Source of the DNA: Candidatus Cloacimonadota bacterium
GTDB lineage: Bacteria > Cloacimonadota > Cloacimonadia > JGIOTU-2
Direction of reading: 5' to 3'
Assembly: GCA_030613025.1 (NCBI GenBank)
Contig: JAUWMT010000023.1
Coordinates: 1-41,434 of the forward strand
DNA length: 41,434 bases
Notes under the pieces: model-generated
Database searches by the model: none
What the model saw: the letters and a program-made list of their open reading frames with translations, nothing else
What the model was told of the DNA's origin: nothing
Part shown: positions 1 to 8,108 of the stretch, one piece after another
Numbering within the stretch: the stretch's first letter is position 1
Layout of the letters: each line of letters begins with the position of its first letter
Made by a program: the position numbers and the translations under genes

Positions 1-71
1 TAGTTATATAAATACATTGTTAATTAAATAGTTGTCCCTACAATTTAGAATTTGTTTGAAAACAAAAATAA

Positions 72-254
72 AGAATCCTTTATTCATGCGGGTTTACACG
101 ATTTGATATTGAATTAATTGGGTACAACTGTCAAAGGTAGGATGAAGAAGGTTATAGATTATTTATAAAACGAGGTGAAACAACGGTCTGGGATTCACTC
201 GACCTGCCTGAAAATACTGAAGAATATTCCGATGAAAATGTTATACCCGGAGTA
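72..254 (+). pseudogene. Decayed upstream FnIII repeat of the following gene
   Basis: The frame of the next gene stays open upstream of its first ATG. From about 141 it reads DEEGYRLFIKRGE..., which matches the two FnIII-like repeats inside the gene (EQGFKIDRKI and EVGFHIDKKI). Further upstream, at about 105-137, a weak match to the preceding strand of the same fold (IELIGYN against FELNWDDN) is interrupted by an in-frame TAG at 138-140 and then by more stops at 69-71 and before. No ATG, GTG or TTG start lies in the open stretch 141-254. The reading is that the gene once began further upstream and has lost its 5' part, including any signal peptide. A sequencing error at 138 is the alternative. 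Positions 1-71 show no coding signal. Confidence 0.55.
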
Positions 255-1757
255 ATGAATTACTTTAAAATTTGTGCTTATTTTGAGAACGAAACTTCGG
301 GATTTATTGAAGATTCAACAAACACATTACCTGCACCGAGTAACTTAATTTGCACACAGCAAAACGCACATACATTTGAATTAAACTGGGATGATAATAG
401 CCAATTCGAGCAGGGCTTTAAGATAGATAGAAAAATTGATGAAGAAGACTGGATTAACAATATTCATTCCACACCGCAAAATGCAACATCATGGATTGAT
501 TCAACTGTGGTAATTAATTCTAATATTGTATATTATAGGATATATGCATTTTTTAATAATTTTAAGTCTGATAGTATTGATATTCATTACAATATTACAT
601 TTCCAGCTCCTTCAAATCTTACATTGCAAAAACTCGATCAAAACAAGATCAAGCTATCCTGGCAGGACAACAGTGAAGGTGAGGTCGGTTTCCATATCGA
701 TAAAAAGATCGGCGGCACCGACTGGGTAACTAATTATGCGACTGTAGATAGCAACACAGTTTCTTTTATTGATAACATCACAGAGACCTGCGGAACTTTC
801 TATTACAGAGTGAAAGCTTATTCCGGCACTTATATCTCTGCAAACAGTAATGAAGCACAGATAAATATTCTTCTCGATCTAATCGGTTCTGTAAATACGC
901 CGGGGGTTGCTCAAGATATTATTACTTCCGGCTGGTATGCTTACGTGCCAGACAATTATGAAGGTTTGCAGATAATCTATTTTGGCAATCCTGAGATTCC
1001 GGAAATTGTGCACACAATGAATGACTTTGAGGGCAGAGTTCTTTCTGCCGATGTAGAAGATGATTTTTTATATGTAACAAGCCATATTAGCAGTACTGCT
1101 CCTGGAGTTATCACCTCCGTCGATATTACAAATCCACTTAATCCTCAAATATCCGGCAGCAGCTTGACGTCAGGAATTCCATATGATATCGAAGTCGTTG
1201 GTGATTTTGCTTATATTTCTGATGGTGACAACGGGTTGACTATTTTCTTTATATTAAATTCAACTCCTGATTTTGTGACAAATGTCTCCAGCAGTGGTCA
1301 TGCTCAAAGTATTTGTGTTGATGGCACTAATGCTTATATTGCTCAGGGTTTAGATGGAATTGCAATTTTTGATATAACAGACCCCTTCAATCCCTCATTA
1401 AGCGCAACCTACTCAACAACCGGCGCTAAAGATATTTTTGTTCAGAACAATTATGCATTTATCGCAGATAGTGAAGATGGTCTTCTCATTCTTGATGTTT
1501 CGAATCCTGCTTTACCAACCTATGTTGCAGAGGTAGAAACTGATGGATTTGTCACCGGAGTTCACGTGGATAATTCATATGCATATATATCCGATTCCGA
1601 AATTGGATTGGTTGCAATAGATATATCTTCTATTATAAATCCGTGTATTATTGGTTATTATGAAATGATTGCGGAACCTTCTTCATTAATTCTTTCAGGT
1701 AGTTATGCACTGCTTATAGATAATGAGGGTATGAAAATTGTACAGGTTTCACCTTAA
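255..1757 (+). CDS. Surface protein with FnIII repeats and LVIVD beta-propeller, probably 5'-truncated
   Basis: 500 residues from the first ATG. Residues about 25-110 and 118-205 are two fibronectin type III-like repeats, each with an LxWxDNS...E.GF.I..KI pattern. From about residue 207 to the end run seven LVIVD-type repeats, each of the form YAYI.D...GL.I.DI..P..P, for example at the segments NYAFIADSEDGLLILDV and SYAYISDSEIGLVAIDI. Seven such repeats would make a seven-bladed propeller. Proteins of this build are normally secreted and surface-exposed, but this ORF has no signal peptide. Coding similarity continues upstream of the ATG, so the start is not the original one. No C-terminal sorting domain is visible; the protein ends in the last propeller repeat. 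It may be untranslated or a fragment. Confidence 0.7.
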   Translation: MNYFKICAYFENETSGFIEDSTNTLPAPSNLICTQQNAHTFELNWDDNSQFEQGFKIDRKIDEEDWINNIHSTPQNATSWIDSTVVINSNIVYYRIYAFFNNFKSDSIDIHYNITFPAPSNLTLQKLDQNKIKLSWQDNSEGEVGFHIDKKIGGTDWVTNYATVDSNTVSFIDNITETCGTFYYRVKAYSGTYISANSNEAQINILLDLIGSVNTPGVAQDIITSGWYAYVPDNYEGLQIIYFGNPEIPEIVHTMNDFEGRVLSADVEDDFLYVTSHISSTAPGVITSVDITNPLNPQISGSSLTSGIPYDIEVVGDFAYISDGDNGLTIFFILNSTPDFVTNVSSSGHAQSICVDGTNAYIAQGLDGIAIFDITDPFNPSLSATYSTTGAKDIFVQNNYAFIADSEDGLLILDVSNPALPTYVAEVETDGFVTGVHVDNSYAYISDSEIGLVAIDISSIINPCIIGYYEMIAEPSSLILSGSYALLIDNEGMKIVQVSP

Positions 1758-1864
1758 CTAAAATAAACGTGACCATTTTATGAACCCAAACCAAAAAATT
1801 TATCGTTTAAAAGGTTTTTACATTGCAATCGAGAGACTCCCAAAGCATGATTGTTTAATGCTGG

Positions 1865-1974
1865 ATTCCCGATCGGTGTCGGGAATGACATCGCTTCTTT
1901 CTTTTTGGAGTTGCCGACTCCGTCGGCTTCTAATTCGAGCTACCCTACATCGAGGAGCTCGATGCTCTCCAAAA
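1865..1974. repeat. Nested hairpin element in a gene-free stretch
   Basis: The 1758-2169 interval has no convincing gene. It holds a compact set of inverted repeats: ATTCCCGA/TCGGGAAT (1865-1872 with 1879-1886), GCCGA/TCGGC (1913-1917 with 1923-1927) and CATCGAG/CTCGATG (1948-1954 with 1958-1964). The last two sit inside an outer stem TTTTGGAG/CTCCAAAA (1903-1910 with 1967-1974), giving a three-way-junction-like shape. Such hairpins resemble dispersed intergenic palindromes seen in many bacterial genomes. No poly-U tract follows them, so they are not simple terminators. Confidence 0.55.
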
Positions 1975-2112
1975 TAAGAAAGAATTACCTTGTTACAAGT
2001 CGAAGATGTTTTCTCCTTATTTGCGAACGGTCCGTGAATAAAACCGATCCGCAAAGAAATGATTTTCATTCTATTTGCGATTAACCATAAATGGAAATTC
2101 ATTAAGCTGAGT

Positions 2113-2134
2113 TTTTTGTAAAGAAATAAAATAA
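2113..2134. repeat. 22-bp direct repeat, copy A
   Basis: The 22 bases starting TTTTTGTAAAG are repeated exactly at 2970-2991. The two copies flank the membrane-protein gene at 2170-2814. Copy A lies 35 bases past the stop of that gene; copy B lies 37 bases past the stop of guaD. Confidence 0.7.
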
Positions 2135-2169
2135 CTATATATGAAGAGATGTGTTGAATATTTACTTGT

Positions 2170-2814
2170 TTATATTTTTCGAATTCTTAGTGTTCCATCA
2201 TTGTCTACTGCTAGTTTCCACCGATATCCATTTTGTGATTTAAAAATAATTCCATTATCTGAATTTTTCATTTCCAAATCAACATACCCAAAGATTTTTT
2301 TATTCTCAACACCCCCTGTTCCATCTGCCTCAGAAATAATACCTAAGATATTATTGGACCCAACCCTAAATACATAACCCATTTGGGAACCTCTTGGGGC
2401 TTCGCTTGTAACAGGCAGATCCATTGCGGTTACAATGCCCGCGTCAGCAACAAATTCCCAGAAATCAAAATTCATTGGTCTCAATGGATCTATACTACCA
2501 CTTGCGTTTAATTTAAACATGGAATACAGTCTTTCTTTAACCTCTTGAATTTTTATTGCTTCTGATTCAATCCTCTTCCTTAATTCATCAACAGCTTTTG
2601 CATCTGCTTGAGCTGATTTTTTTGCTATTTTAATTGTTCCGATATCTTTTACCACTATTTCAGTGGCTCTTTCATTGAAAATTAAAACAATGCCTATAAA
2701 GATTCCCAACAAGCAGAATATTACTAATCCTGTTGTCTTTGATTTATTTGTAACTAATGCCCATCCGGTAAAAATTAAACTACAAATAATAATTATTATT
2801 CCTATGATTATCAT
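2170..2814 (-). CDS. Two-TM membrane protein with coiled-coil and soluble C-terminal domain, unknown function
   Basis: I do not recognise the family. The open frame extends to a TTG at 2829, but GGAGG at 2822-2826 followed by eight bases and ATG at 2812-2814 makes the internal ATG the better start, giving 214 residues. Residues about 1-20 and 29-48 are two very hydrophobic segments (IIIGIIIIICSLIF and GLVIFCLLGIFIGIVLIF). Residues about 60-100 are charged and heptad-like (VDELRKRIESEAIKIQEVKERL), probably a coiled coil. The rest (about 110-214) looks like a small beta-rich domain. A TATAAT with an extended-10 TG lies upstream. It stands alone between two direct repeat copies, so it may be an insertion in this locus. 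Confidence 0.65.
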   Translation of the reverse strand: MIIIGIIIIICSLIFTGWALVTNKSKTTGLVIFCLLGIFIGIVLIFNERATEIVVKDIGTIKIAKKSAQADAKAVDELRKRIESEAIKIQEVKERLYSMFKLNASGSIDPLRPMNFDFWEFVADAGIVTAMDLPVTSEAPRGSQMGYVFRVGSNNILGIISEADGTGGVENKKIFGYVDLEMKNSDNGIIFKSQNGYRWKLAVDNDGTLRIRKI

Positions 2815-2875
2815 TTTGCTAACCTCCAATCATTTTACTTTTCTTATTAGTTTAATGTATTATTTGCTTTTAAGA

Positions 2876-2904
2876 ATTATAACATCTATTTTACTATAAC
2901 ATAA
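2876..2904 (-). promoter_or_regulatory. Candidate promoter of the 2170-2814 gene
   Basis: On the minus strand the sequence TGTTATAAT gives a perfect -10 (2876-2881 on the plus strand as ATTATA) with the extended TGn motif. The -35 position (about 2899-2904, TTATGT) is poor. The -10 lies about 60 bases upstream of the chosen ATG. Confidence 0.4.
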
Positions 2905-2969
2905 TACATAATATTATCAGGATTAAATTTTTAAGAAAACGAATTATAGCAAATGATTATCAATAAAAA

Positions 2970-2991
2970 TTTTTGTAAAGAAATAAAATAA
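2970..2991. repeat. 22-bp direct repeat, copy B
   Basis: Exact copy of 2113-2134. It lies just beyond the 3' end of guaD. Confidence 0.7.
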
Positions 2992-3028
2992 ATATGGTTT
3001 GGAAATGCTCCCTGCAAGGATGTGGTAT

Positions 3029-4321
3029 TTATTTATTGAAAACCTGTTTTCCCCGCACAAAGACTTTTTCGATGTAATTCTCTCCATTTCCATATATTAG
3101 TTTTGAAATAAGGTCTTCGGGTTTTGAAAAAAAATCTTCACCGCACACATCTAGCTGCGCAATATCAATTACAGAAAAGTCCGCGCTTTTTCCCTTTTCA
3201 AGACTGCCTGTCTCGTCTTCTATCGAGAGTGCTTTTGCTCCTCCAAGTGTGGCAAGATGGAATGCTTCTGTGGAAGTAATGGGCTTATAATTTGCAGAAG
3301 GATCAAGAAAATGTATTGTCTTTGATGATTCTATGGCTTCCCTCATTTCAGAAAACATTGATAAACTGTATCCGGCGCCTACATCTGTTCCCAGTCCGAT
3401 TGGAATCCCGCTCTTCTCTAATTTTCTATATGGCATAATACCGCTCTGTAAAAACAGGTTCGATGAAGGGCAATGGCTGATTTTCGTGCCTGTGTTTTTG
3501 AGCATCTTTATCTCTTCGTCTTCCAGATAGACACAATGTGCCATGGTGGTTTTTTCGGTTAGCAAACCTGCCTTAAGATAGATATCGGTATAATTTTCAA
3601 AATCAGAGTACGTTTTCATTACTACTGCGATCTCCGCTTTGCTTTCTGCAAGATGTGACTGGATGTGTACATCAAATTTCTTTGCGATTTGCCCTATTCC
3701 TTGCAGTAATTCAAAGGAACAGGAAGGAGCATATCGAGGTGTGAGCACATAGTGCAGTCTCCCATTATCATGCCCTTCCCATTTTTCAATAAGATCGCTG
3801 GAATCCCGCATCAAAACTTGCATGTCTTTAATGAGATGCTCCGGTGCATTCTGGTCCATAAGCACATTACCGAGAAATGCTCTGATGCCAGATTTTTTCG
3901 CACACTTAAAAGCAACCTCTGTTGCCTCTTTATGGATCGTTACATATGAACTCGTTGTTGTGGTGCCCTTACTTAGCAGCTCCTGAAAAAATCTTTCTGC
4001 AAATATTTCTGCAACTTCGGGGGATGAAAACCGTTCCTCTACTGGAAAAATAATGTCGGTCAACCATTCAAGAAGGTTACCTCTGTATAATCCGCTCAAA
4101 GTAAATTGTGGAAGATGATTATGAATATCGACAAAACCCGGGCAGATCAGCTTGCTGGAAAAATCTAAATATTCCGAATCCGGCCCTGCTCCCTTTGGCA
4201 TTTCTTTGCCTATCTCCTCTATTTTGCCATCTTCAGAAATAATAAGATATCCAGGATCAAGATATAAAATCTCAAGAGGGGAAATGGAGGAAAGCAACTT
4301 TCCTTTAATTATCTTTTTCAT
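3029..4321 (-). CDS. guaD: Guanine deaminase (amidohydrolase family)
   Basis: Zinc-dependent hydrolysis of guanine to xanthine and ammonia, in purine salvage or catabolism, in the cytoplasm. Metal and active-site motifs are all present: PGFVDIHNHLPQF (HxH near residue 67-69 of the 430-residue form), HLAES near 223, AHC near 262, SHCPSSN, and GLGTDVGAG with the catalytic Asp near 313. The GTDVGAG-S-LS block is typical of guanine deaminase as opposed to other amidohydrolases. The frame is open to an ATG at 4369, but I place the start at 4321, where ATGA overlaps the last 17 bases of ftsB; this begins the conserved N-terminus (MKKIIKGKLL) and suggests translational coupling. It is the last gene of the gmhA-hyp-eno-ftsB-guaD run. 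Related chlorohydrolases are the alternative. Confidence 0.88.
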   Translation of the reverse strand: MKKIIKGKLLSSISPLEILYLDPGYLIISEDGKIEEIGKEMPKGAGPDSEYLDFSSKLICPGFVDIHNHLPQFTLSGLYRGNLLEWLTDIIFPVEERFSSPEVAEIFAERFFQELLSKGTTTTSSYVTIHKEATEVAFKCAKKSGIRAFLGNVLMDQNAPEHLIKDMQVLMRDSSDLIEKWEGHDNGRLHYVLTPRYAPSCSFELLQGIGQIAKKFDVHIQSHLAESKAEIAVVMKTYSDFENYTDIYLKAGLLTEKTTMAHCVYLEDEEIKMLKNTGTKISHCPSSNLFLQSGIMPYRKLEKSGIPIGLGTDVGAGYSLSMFSEMREAIESSKTIHFLDPSANYKPITSTEAFHLATLGGAKALSIEDETGSLEKGKSADFSVIDIAQLDVCGEDFFSKPEDLISKLIYGNGENYIEKVFVRGKQVFNK

Positions 4322-4634
4322 CTTCAGCCACTTTTTTGATACGGATAATGGTTTCGCCTTCTTTTGCAAGACCTAGCTCACGGGCTTTTTTCTCAATTGT
4401 TTTTGGATCCTGTTCTTCAAGTTTCTTTTTTTCTTCTTCCAGAACTTCCCGCTCCTGTGCAAGTTTGTCGATTCGTTCAACTTTCTGGGTTATGAGAAAG
4501 TTCGTTCTTAAAATTTTGATGACACTATATTTATAAAAAAACAAAAACCATACAAGCCCGAGAAGGAGAAGGATCAGAAAAATTGTTATATTGCTCCGCA
4601 AACTTGTGGATTTTTTCCTTCTTCGGGCATCCAT
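4305..4634 (-). CDS. ftsB: Septum formation initiator FtsB/DivIC family
   Basis: 109 residues with the family layout: a short basic cytoplasmic N-terminus (MDARRRKKSTSLRS), one transmembrane helix at about residues 16-34, then a periplasmic coiled coil (about 50-75, rich in E/K/L) and the conserved tail in which a stretch like ...KARELGLAKEGETIIRI appears. FtsB bridges FtsL and FtsQ in the divisome. The gene lies 7 bases after eno, a pairing (eno then divIC/ftsB) that is common in bacteria, which supports the assignment. Its 3' end overlaps guaD. Confidence 0.85.
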   Translation of the reverse strand: MDARRRKKSTSLRSNITIFLILLLLGLVWFLFFYKYSVIKILRTNFLITQKVERIDKLAQEREVLEEEKKKLEEQDPKTIEKKARELGLAKEGETIIRIKKVAEDEKDN

Positions 4635-4641
4635 AATGTAT

Positions 4642-5928
4642 TTACTTTGAATATTTAAAGAGATTTTTCCCTGGAAATTGTGCTATTTTACCAAGCTCTT
4701 CTTCGATTCGCAGAAGCTGATTGTATTTTGCAATACGTTCGGAACGAGATGTTGAGCCGGTCTTGATCTGTCCGTTGTTCACTGCCACTGCGAGGTCTGC
4801 AATGAAGGTATCACAGGTTTCTCCGGAGCGGTGTGACACAACGGAAGTATAGCTTGCATTCTTTGCCCTCTCGATAGTGTCCAGTGTTTCCGTCACGGTG
4901 CCGATCTGGTTCAGTTTTATGAGTATCGAATTCGCGACACCCTCTTGGATCCCGCGGTTCAGCAATCTGATATTTGTTACAAAAATATCATCACCAACGA
5001 TCTGAATTTTATCGCCAAGCTCATCGGTAAGGAGCTTCCATCCCTTCCAGTCATTTTCATCAAGTCCGTCTTCGAGAGAAACAATGGGATATTTCTTGAT
5101 CCATCCTTTGTAAACCTCTACAAGGTCAGCACTTGACAGCTTTTCGGTTTTGCCTGTGTTGAAAACATATTTGCCTGATTGAAAAAAAGATGATGCAGCA
5201 GAATCCAGCGCAATTGAGATATCTTCTCCGGGACGATATCCGGCAGTTTCAATCGCCTTCAGTATAAATTTAATTGCATCTTCGTTTGATCCCAGGTTTG
5301 GTGCAAATCCACCCTCATCACCAACCGCAGTACTATAGCCACCATTTTTGAGGATACTTTTCAGAGCATAAAAGGTCTCCGTAGCCATTTGCAGAGATTG
5401 TGCAAAGTTATCAGCCCCCAGCGGCATGATCATGAATTCCTGAACATCAACGTTATTATCAGCATGCTTGCCACCATTGAGCACATTCAGCATAGGAACC
5501 GGTAAGGTCTTTGCATTTGTGCCACCTAAATAACGGTATAACGGGAGCTCCAATTCCAGTGCCGTAGCTCGGGCTACTGCCATAGAAACACCAAGAACCG
5601 CATTGGCTCCTAGTTTTTCTTTGTTTGGTGATCCTGCCATTTCACACATTATTGCATCGATCTCAACCTGCCTGTCGCTTTCGATACCCAGTATTTCAGG
5701 TGTAATTATTTCATTTATGTTTCTGACCGCTCTTCGTACGCCTTTTCCATTATATCGGTCATCATTTTCATCACGAAGCTCTACTGCCTCATACTCGCCG
5801 GTCGAAGCCCCTGAAGGAACTGCAGCCCGACCACAGCAACCGGATTCAAGCATAACATCAACTTCAACTGTTGGATTCCCACGAGAATCTAATATCTCGC
5901 GAGCAAAAATTCCATCTATTAGAGACAT
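4642..5928 (-). CDS. eno: Enolase
   Basis: Converts 2-phosphoglycerate to phosphoenolpyruvate in glycolysis; cytoplasmic Mg-dependent dimer. The 428-residue length is standard. Key sites are visible: LDSRGNPT (13-20), PSGASTG (38-44), the catalytic Glu in GDEGG (203-207), metal ligands Asp242, Glu286 (SLEDGLDE) and Asp313 (GDDIFVTN), catalytic Lys338 (LIKLNQIGT), SHRSGET (365-371) and Lys389 ([11 protein letters not shown]). An AAAGGAG ribosome binding site sits just before the ATG. It follows the small gene at 5941-6222 by 12 bases and precedes ftsB by 7. Confidence 0.98.
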   Translation of the reverse strand: MSLIDGIFAREILDSRGNPTVEVDVMLESGCCGRAAVPSGASTGEYEAVELRDENDDRYNGKGVRRAVRNINEIITPEILGIESDRQVEIDAIMCEMAGSPNKEKLGANAVLGVSMAVARATALELELPLYRYLGGTNAKTLPVPMLNVLNGGKHADNNVDVQEFMIMPLGADNFAQSLQMATETFYALKSILKNGGYSTAVGDEGGFAPNLGSNEDAIKFILKAIETAGYRPGEDISIALDSAASSFFQSGKYVFNTGKTEKLSSADLVEVYKGWIKKYPIVSLEDGLDENDWKGWKLLTDELGDKIQIVGDDIFVTNIRLLNRGIQEGVANSILIKLNQIGTVTETLDTIERAKNASYTSVVSHRSGETCDTFIADLAVAVNNGQIKTGSTSRSERIAKYNQLLRIEEELGKIAQFPGKNLFKYSK

Positions 5929-5940
5929 CTTTTCTCCTTT

Positions 5941-6222
5941 TTATTTTTTAAGAATATAATCGATCTTCTTGCCATTAATATATAGAAATTTTGGCTTTCT
6001 CGGATAATCCTTTTTCTTGATCTTATCAGAATCTCCTTCTTCTTCGATACGCCAGACTTCCCAGCGGTCATCGCTGCCGTCGACACAGAAGGTCACCTTC
6101 TTCACAATAAAGTCATCAATTACAAATTGAATGCTCTCTAAGCTGCCGATCTTTGTTACAGGTACGCAGAATTTCCTAGCATCATAGGCATATTTTTCGT
6201 CAGTTTTCTTTTTCTTCGCCAT
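5941..6222 (-). CDS. Small lysine-rich protein of unknown function
   Basis: 93 residues, not recognised. It starts with a lysine-rich stretch (MAKKKKTDEKY) and has alternating hydrophobic and charged residues that suggest a small beta-rich fold, ending in YINGKKIDYILKK. There is no signal peptide, TM segment or cysteine cluster. A good ribosome binding site (AAGGAGATGAA) overlaps the end of gmhA, whose stop is 13 bases upstream. Its place between gmhA and eno in a tight run argues that it is a real gene. It could be nucleic-acid binding given its basic ends, but that is a guess. Confidence 0.7.
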   Translation of the reverse strand: MAKKKKTDEKYAYDARKFCVPVTKIGSLESIQFVIDDFIVKKVTFCVDGSDDRWEVWRIEEEGDSDKIKKKDYPRKPKFLYINGKKIDYILKK

Positions 6223-6235
6223 TTCATCTCCTTAT

Positions 6236-6823
6236 CTATGGGTTTATTATAAAAATTAGTTCTTCGGTAAGTCTGCAGAGGATATGTCCTACTGTAATAT
6301 GAGCTTCCTGGATTCGGGCTGTATCCTTATGGGGAATGATAATCGAATATCTTGCAATTTTCGCGATCTTCCCGCCATCTCTCCCTGCCAGCAACACAGT
6401 ATTGATATTCTGCTTGTTTGCATATTCCAGTGCCTTGAACACATTCGGGGAATTCCCACTTGTACTTATCCCGATCAGCAGGTCACCTTCATTCCCAAGC
6501 CCTTCAACCTGGCGCTTAAAGACTTCATCATAACCATAATCGTTTGCACACGCCGTGAGCAGCGAGGTGTCTGTGGTAAGCGCAATTGCCGGAAGAGACC
6601 TTCTGTTGAAATCTCCGCGGAACCGTACCATGAACTCAGTTGCAATATGTTGTGCATCCGCAGCACTTCCGCCATTTCCGCAGAGCATAATCTTATTACC
6701 CCTTTTTATAGTTTCGGACATTTGTGAAGCAATTTCTTCAATAACCGGATAAAAAGCTTCTAATCCGTCGATAACTTTCTTGTGTTCTCGAAGGGCGTCA
6801 TCAAATAATTTTTTAATTTTCAT
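6236..6823 (-). CDS. gmhA: Phosphoheptose isomerase
   Basis: Isomerises sedoheptulose 7-phosphate to D-glycero-D-manno-heptose 7-phosphate, the first step of ADP-heptose synthesis for LPS core. 195 residues, the usual length. SIS-domain signatures: [16 protein letters not shown] at about 48-63 (sugar-phosphate binding), STSGNSPNV at about 120-128, and the GmhA-specific [16 protein letters not shown] near the C-terminus with the metal/catalytic Glu and His. The gene ends in TAG. There is no clear Shine-Dalgarno before the ATG. rodA ends 61 bases upstream. Other heptose genes are not in the window. Confidence 0.93.
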   Translation of the reverse strand: MKIKKLFDDALREHKKVIDGLEAFYPVIEEIASQMSETIKRGNKIMLCGNGGSAADAQHIATEFMVRFRGDFNRRSLPAIALTTDTSLLTACANDYGYDEVFKRQVEGLGNEGDLLIGISTSGNSPNVFKALEYANKQNINTVLLAGRDGGKIAKIARYSIIIPHKDTARIQEAHITVGHILCRLTEELIFIINP

Positions 6824-6884
6824 AAGTTATACATTTTTCTGTGTGTGTGAAAAATCATGCAAGAAAAATTTTAACCAATTTTCA

Positions 6885-8108
6885 TTACACAAAACTTCGC
6901 TCCCTGGCATATTTAAAAATAAGCCCCATTGAAACCATATTAACAAGCAAACTACTTCCTCCGTAACTGATAAAAGGAAGTGGGATTCCTACAACAGGAA
7001 TGATCCCGATATTCATACCGATGTTCACGACTATCTGAAATATAAAATATGAGAGAATGCCTGCAATGACAAGTCTTTGCTTATCGATCCTGATTTTTCT
7101 CAGGATTATGACAATACGCCAGATAAGCACCGTAAAAAGAATGAGCAGAATAAAACATCCAATGAAACCGAGTTCTTCTCCTATCACTGAGAAAATAAAA
7201 TCCGTTTGCTGTTCCGGCAAAAAATTCAAATTCTTCTGAGTTCCTTGCAAAAAACCCTTACCAAAAATACCTCCGGACCCGATAGCGATCTTTGACTGTA
7301 TGATCTGATACCCGCTTCCGAGCACGTCGAATTTAGGGTTGATGAAGGCAAGTATGCGGTTTCGCTGATACTCATGCAGGGTCCACCACATGTATGGGGT
7401 TACTAATGAAATGAAGGCATTTCCTGCCAGTATAGCTCCTGCAGGGAGCAATGATACTTTTCGGAAGATCAGCACAAGAAGAAGAAATATATCAAAGATT
7501 ATCCAATAGGTGATATTGAAACCCACAAGTACGCTTACAAGCGGGGTGATAATAATAAATATAGTAAAAAAAGATACACCTGCAAAATACATCATTGGAA
7601 ATAGGATTGCGAAAAACACAAGCGCACTTCCCAGATCCGGTTGCCTTAGCACAAGAAGAGCCGGAAGTATAGCTATGAGGAAGCCGTAGAGCACGATCTT
7701 GTAAGTGGGTATATATTTGGCTGAAAATACTTTTGCGAGAAGGAATATCACCCCGATCTTTGCAAACTCAGCTGGCTGAACATAGACACTTCCCAAACTT
7801 ATCCATCGGTGAACCCCCTTTATTGAAGGAAGGAGCAACACGACAATAAGTAATATAAAGATCAGGATGTTATATGGAACAATAAGCAGGTCTAAAATTA
7901 CATCGGGAATATATAGTATGGTGAAAAAAACAGCAAAGCCCAGAACTATCCAGATAAGCTGTTTCACATAATAATCGCTTACAATTATCTTCTCGCCAAC
8001 CCTCTGCACAGACGCACTATAAAGTGCAAGTTCACCGAACACCAAAAGAATCAGAAGAATTGCCATCAGCTTCCAGTCAAATTTCTGAATGATCTCTGTT
8101 GAACTCAT
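6885..8108 (-). CDS. rodA: Rod-shape determining glycosyltransferase RodA (SEDS family)
   Basis: SEDS peptidoglycan polymerase of the elongasome, which works with PBP2 in the inner membrane. 407 residues with about ten transmembrane helices. Family marks: LALYSAS near residue 27-33, RWISLG...QPAEFAKIG (about 105-125), LRQPDLGSALV (about 154-164), the GSGGIFGKGFLQGTQKNLNFLPEQQTDFIFSVIGEELGF block (about 277-315) and the C-terminal GIPLPFISYGGSSLL. The FLPEQQTDFIF form and the lack of FtsW-type features favour RodA over FtsW. It starts at the base following the comM stop (TAA-ATG). Its partner mrdA is about 28 kb away on the other side of dnaA. Confidence 0.92.
   Translation of the reverse strand: MSSTEIIQKFDWKLMAILLILLVFGELALYSASVQRVGEKIIVSDYYVKQLIWIVLGFAVFFTILYIPDVILDLLIVPYNILIFILLIVVLLLPSIKGVHRWISLGSVYVQPAEFAKIGVIFLLAKVFSAKYIPTYKIVLYGFLIAILPALLVLRQPDLGSALVFFAILFPMMYFAGVSFFTIFIIITPLVSVLVGFNITYWIIFDIFLLLVLIFRKVSLLPAGAILAGNAFISLVTPYMWWTLHEYQRNRILAFINPKFDVLGSGYQIIQSKIAIGSGGIFGKGFLQGTQKNLNFLPEQQTDFIFSVIGEELGFIGCFILLILFTVLIWRIVIILRKIRIDKQRLVIAGILSYFIFQIVVNIGMNIGIIPVVGIPLPFISYGGSSLLVNMVSMGLIFKYARERSFV

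Noticed and set aside
1780-2102. Short ORFs on both strands after the LVIVD gene
   Set aside because: They run through hairpin sequences, overlap one another, and lack ribosome binding sites and recognisable protein features.
3029-3208. Extending guaD to ATG 4369
   Set aside because: The extra 16 codons lie inside ftsB, lack family similarity, and the ATG at 4321 fits the conserved N-terminus and the overlap.
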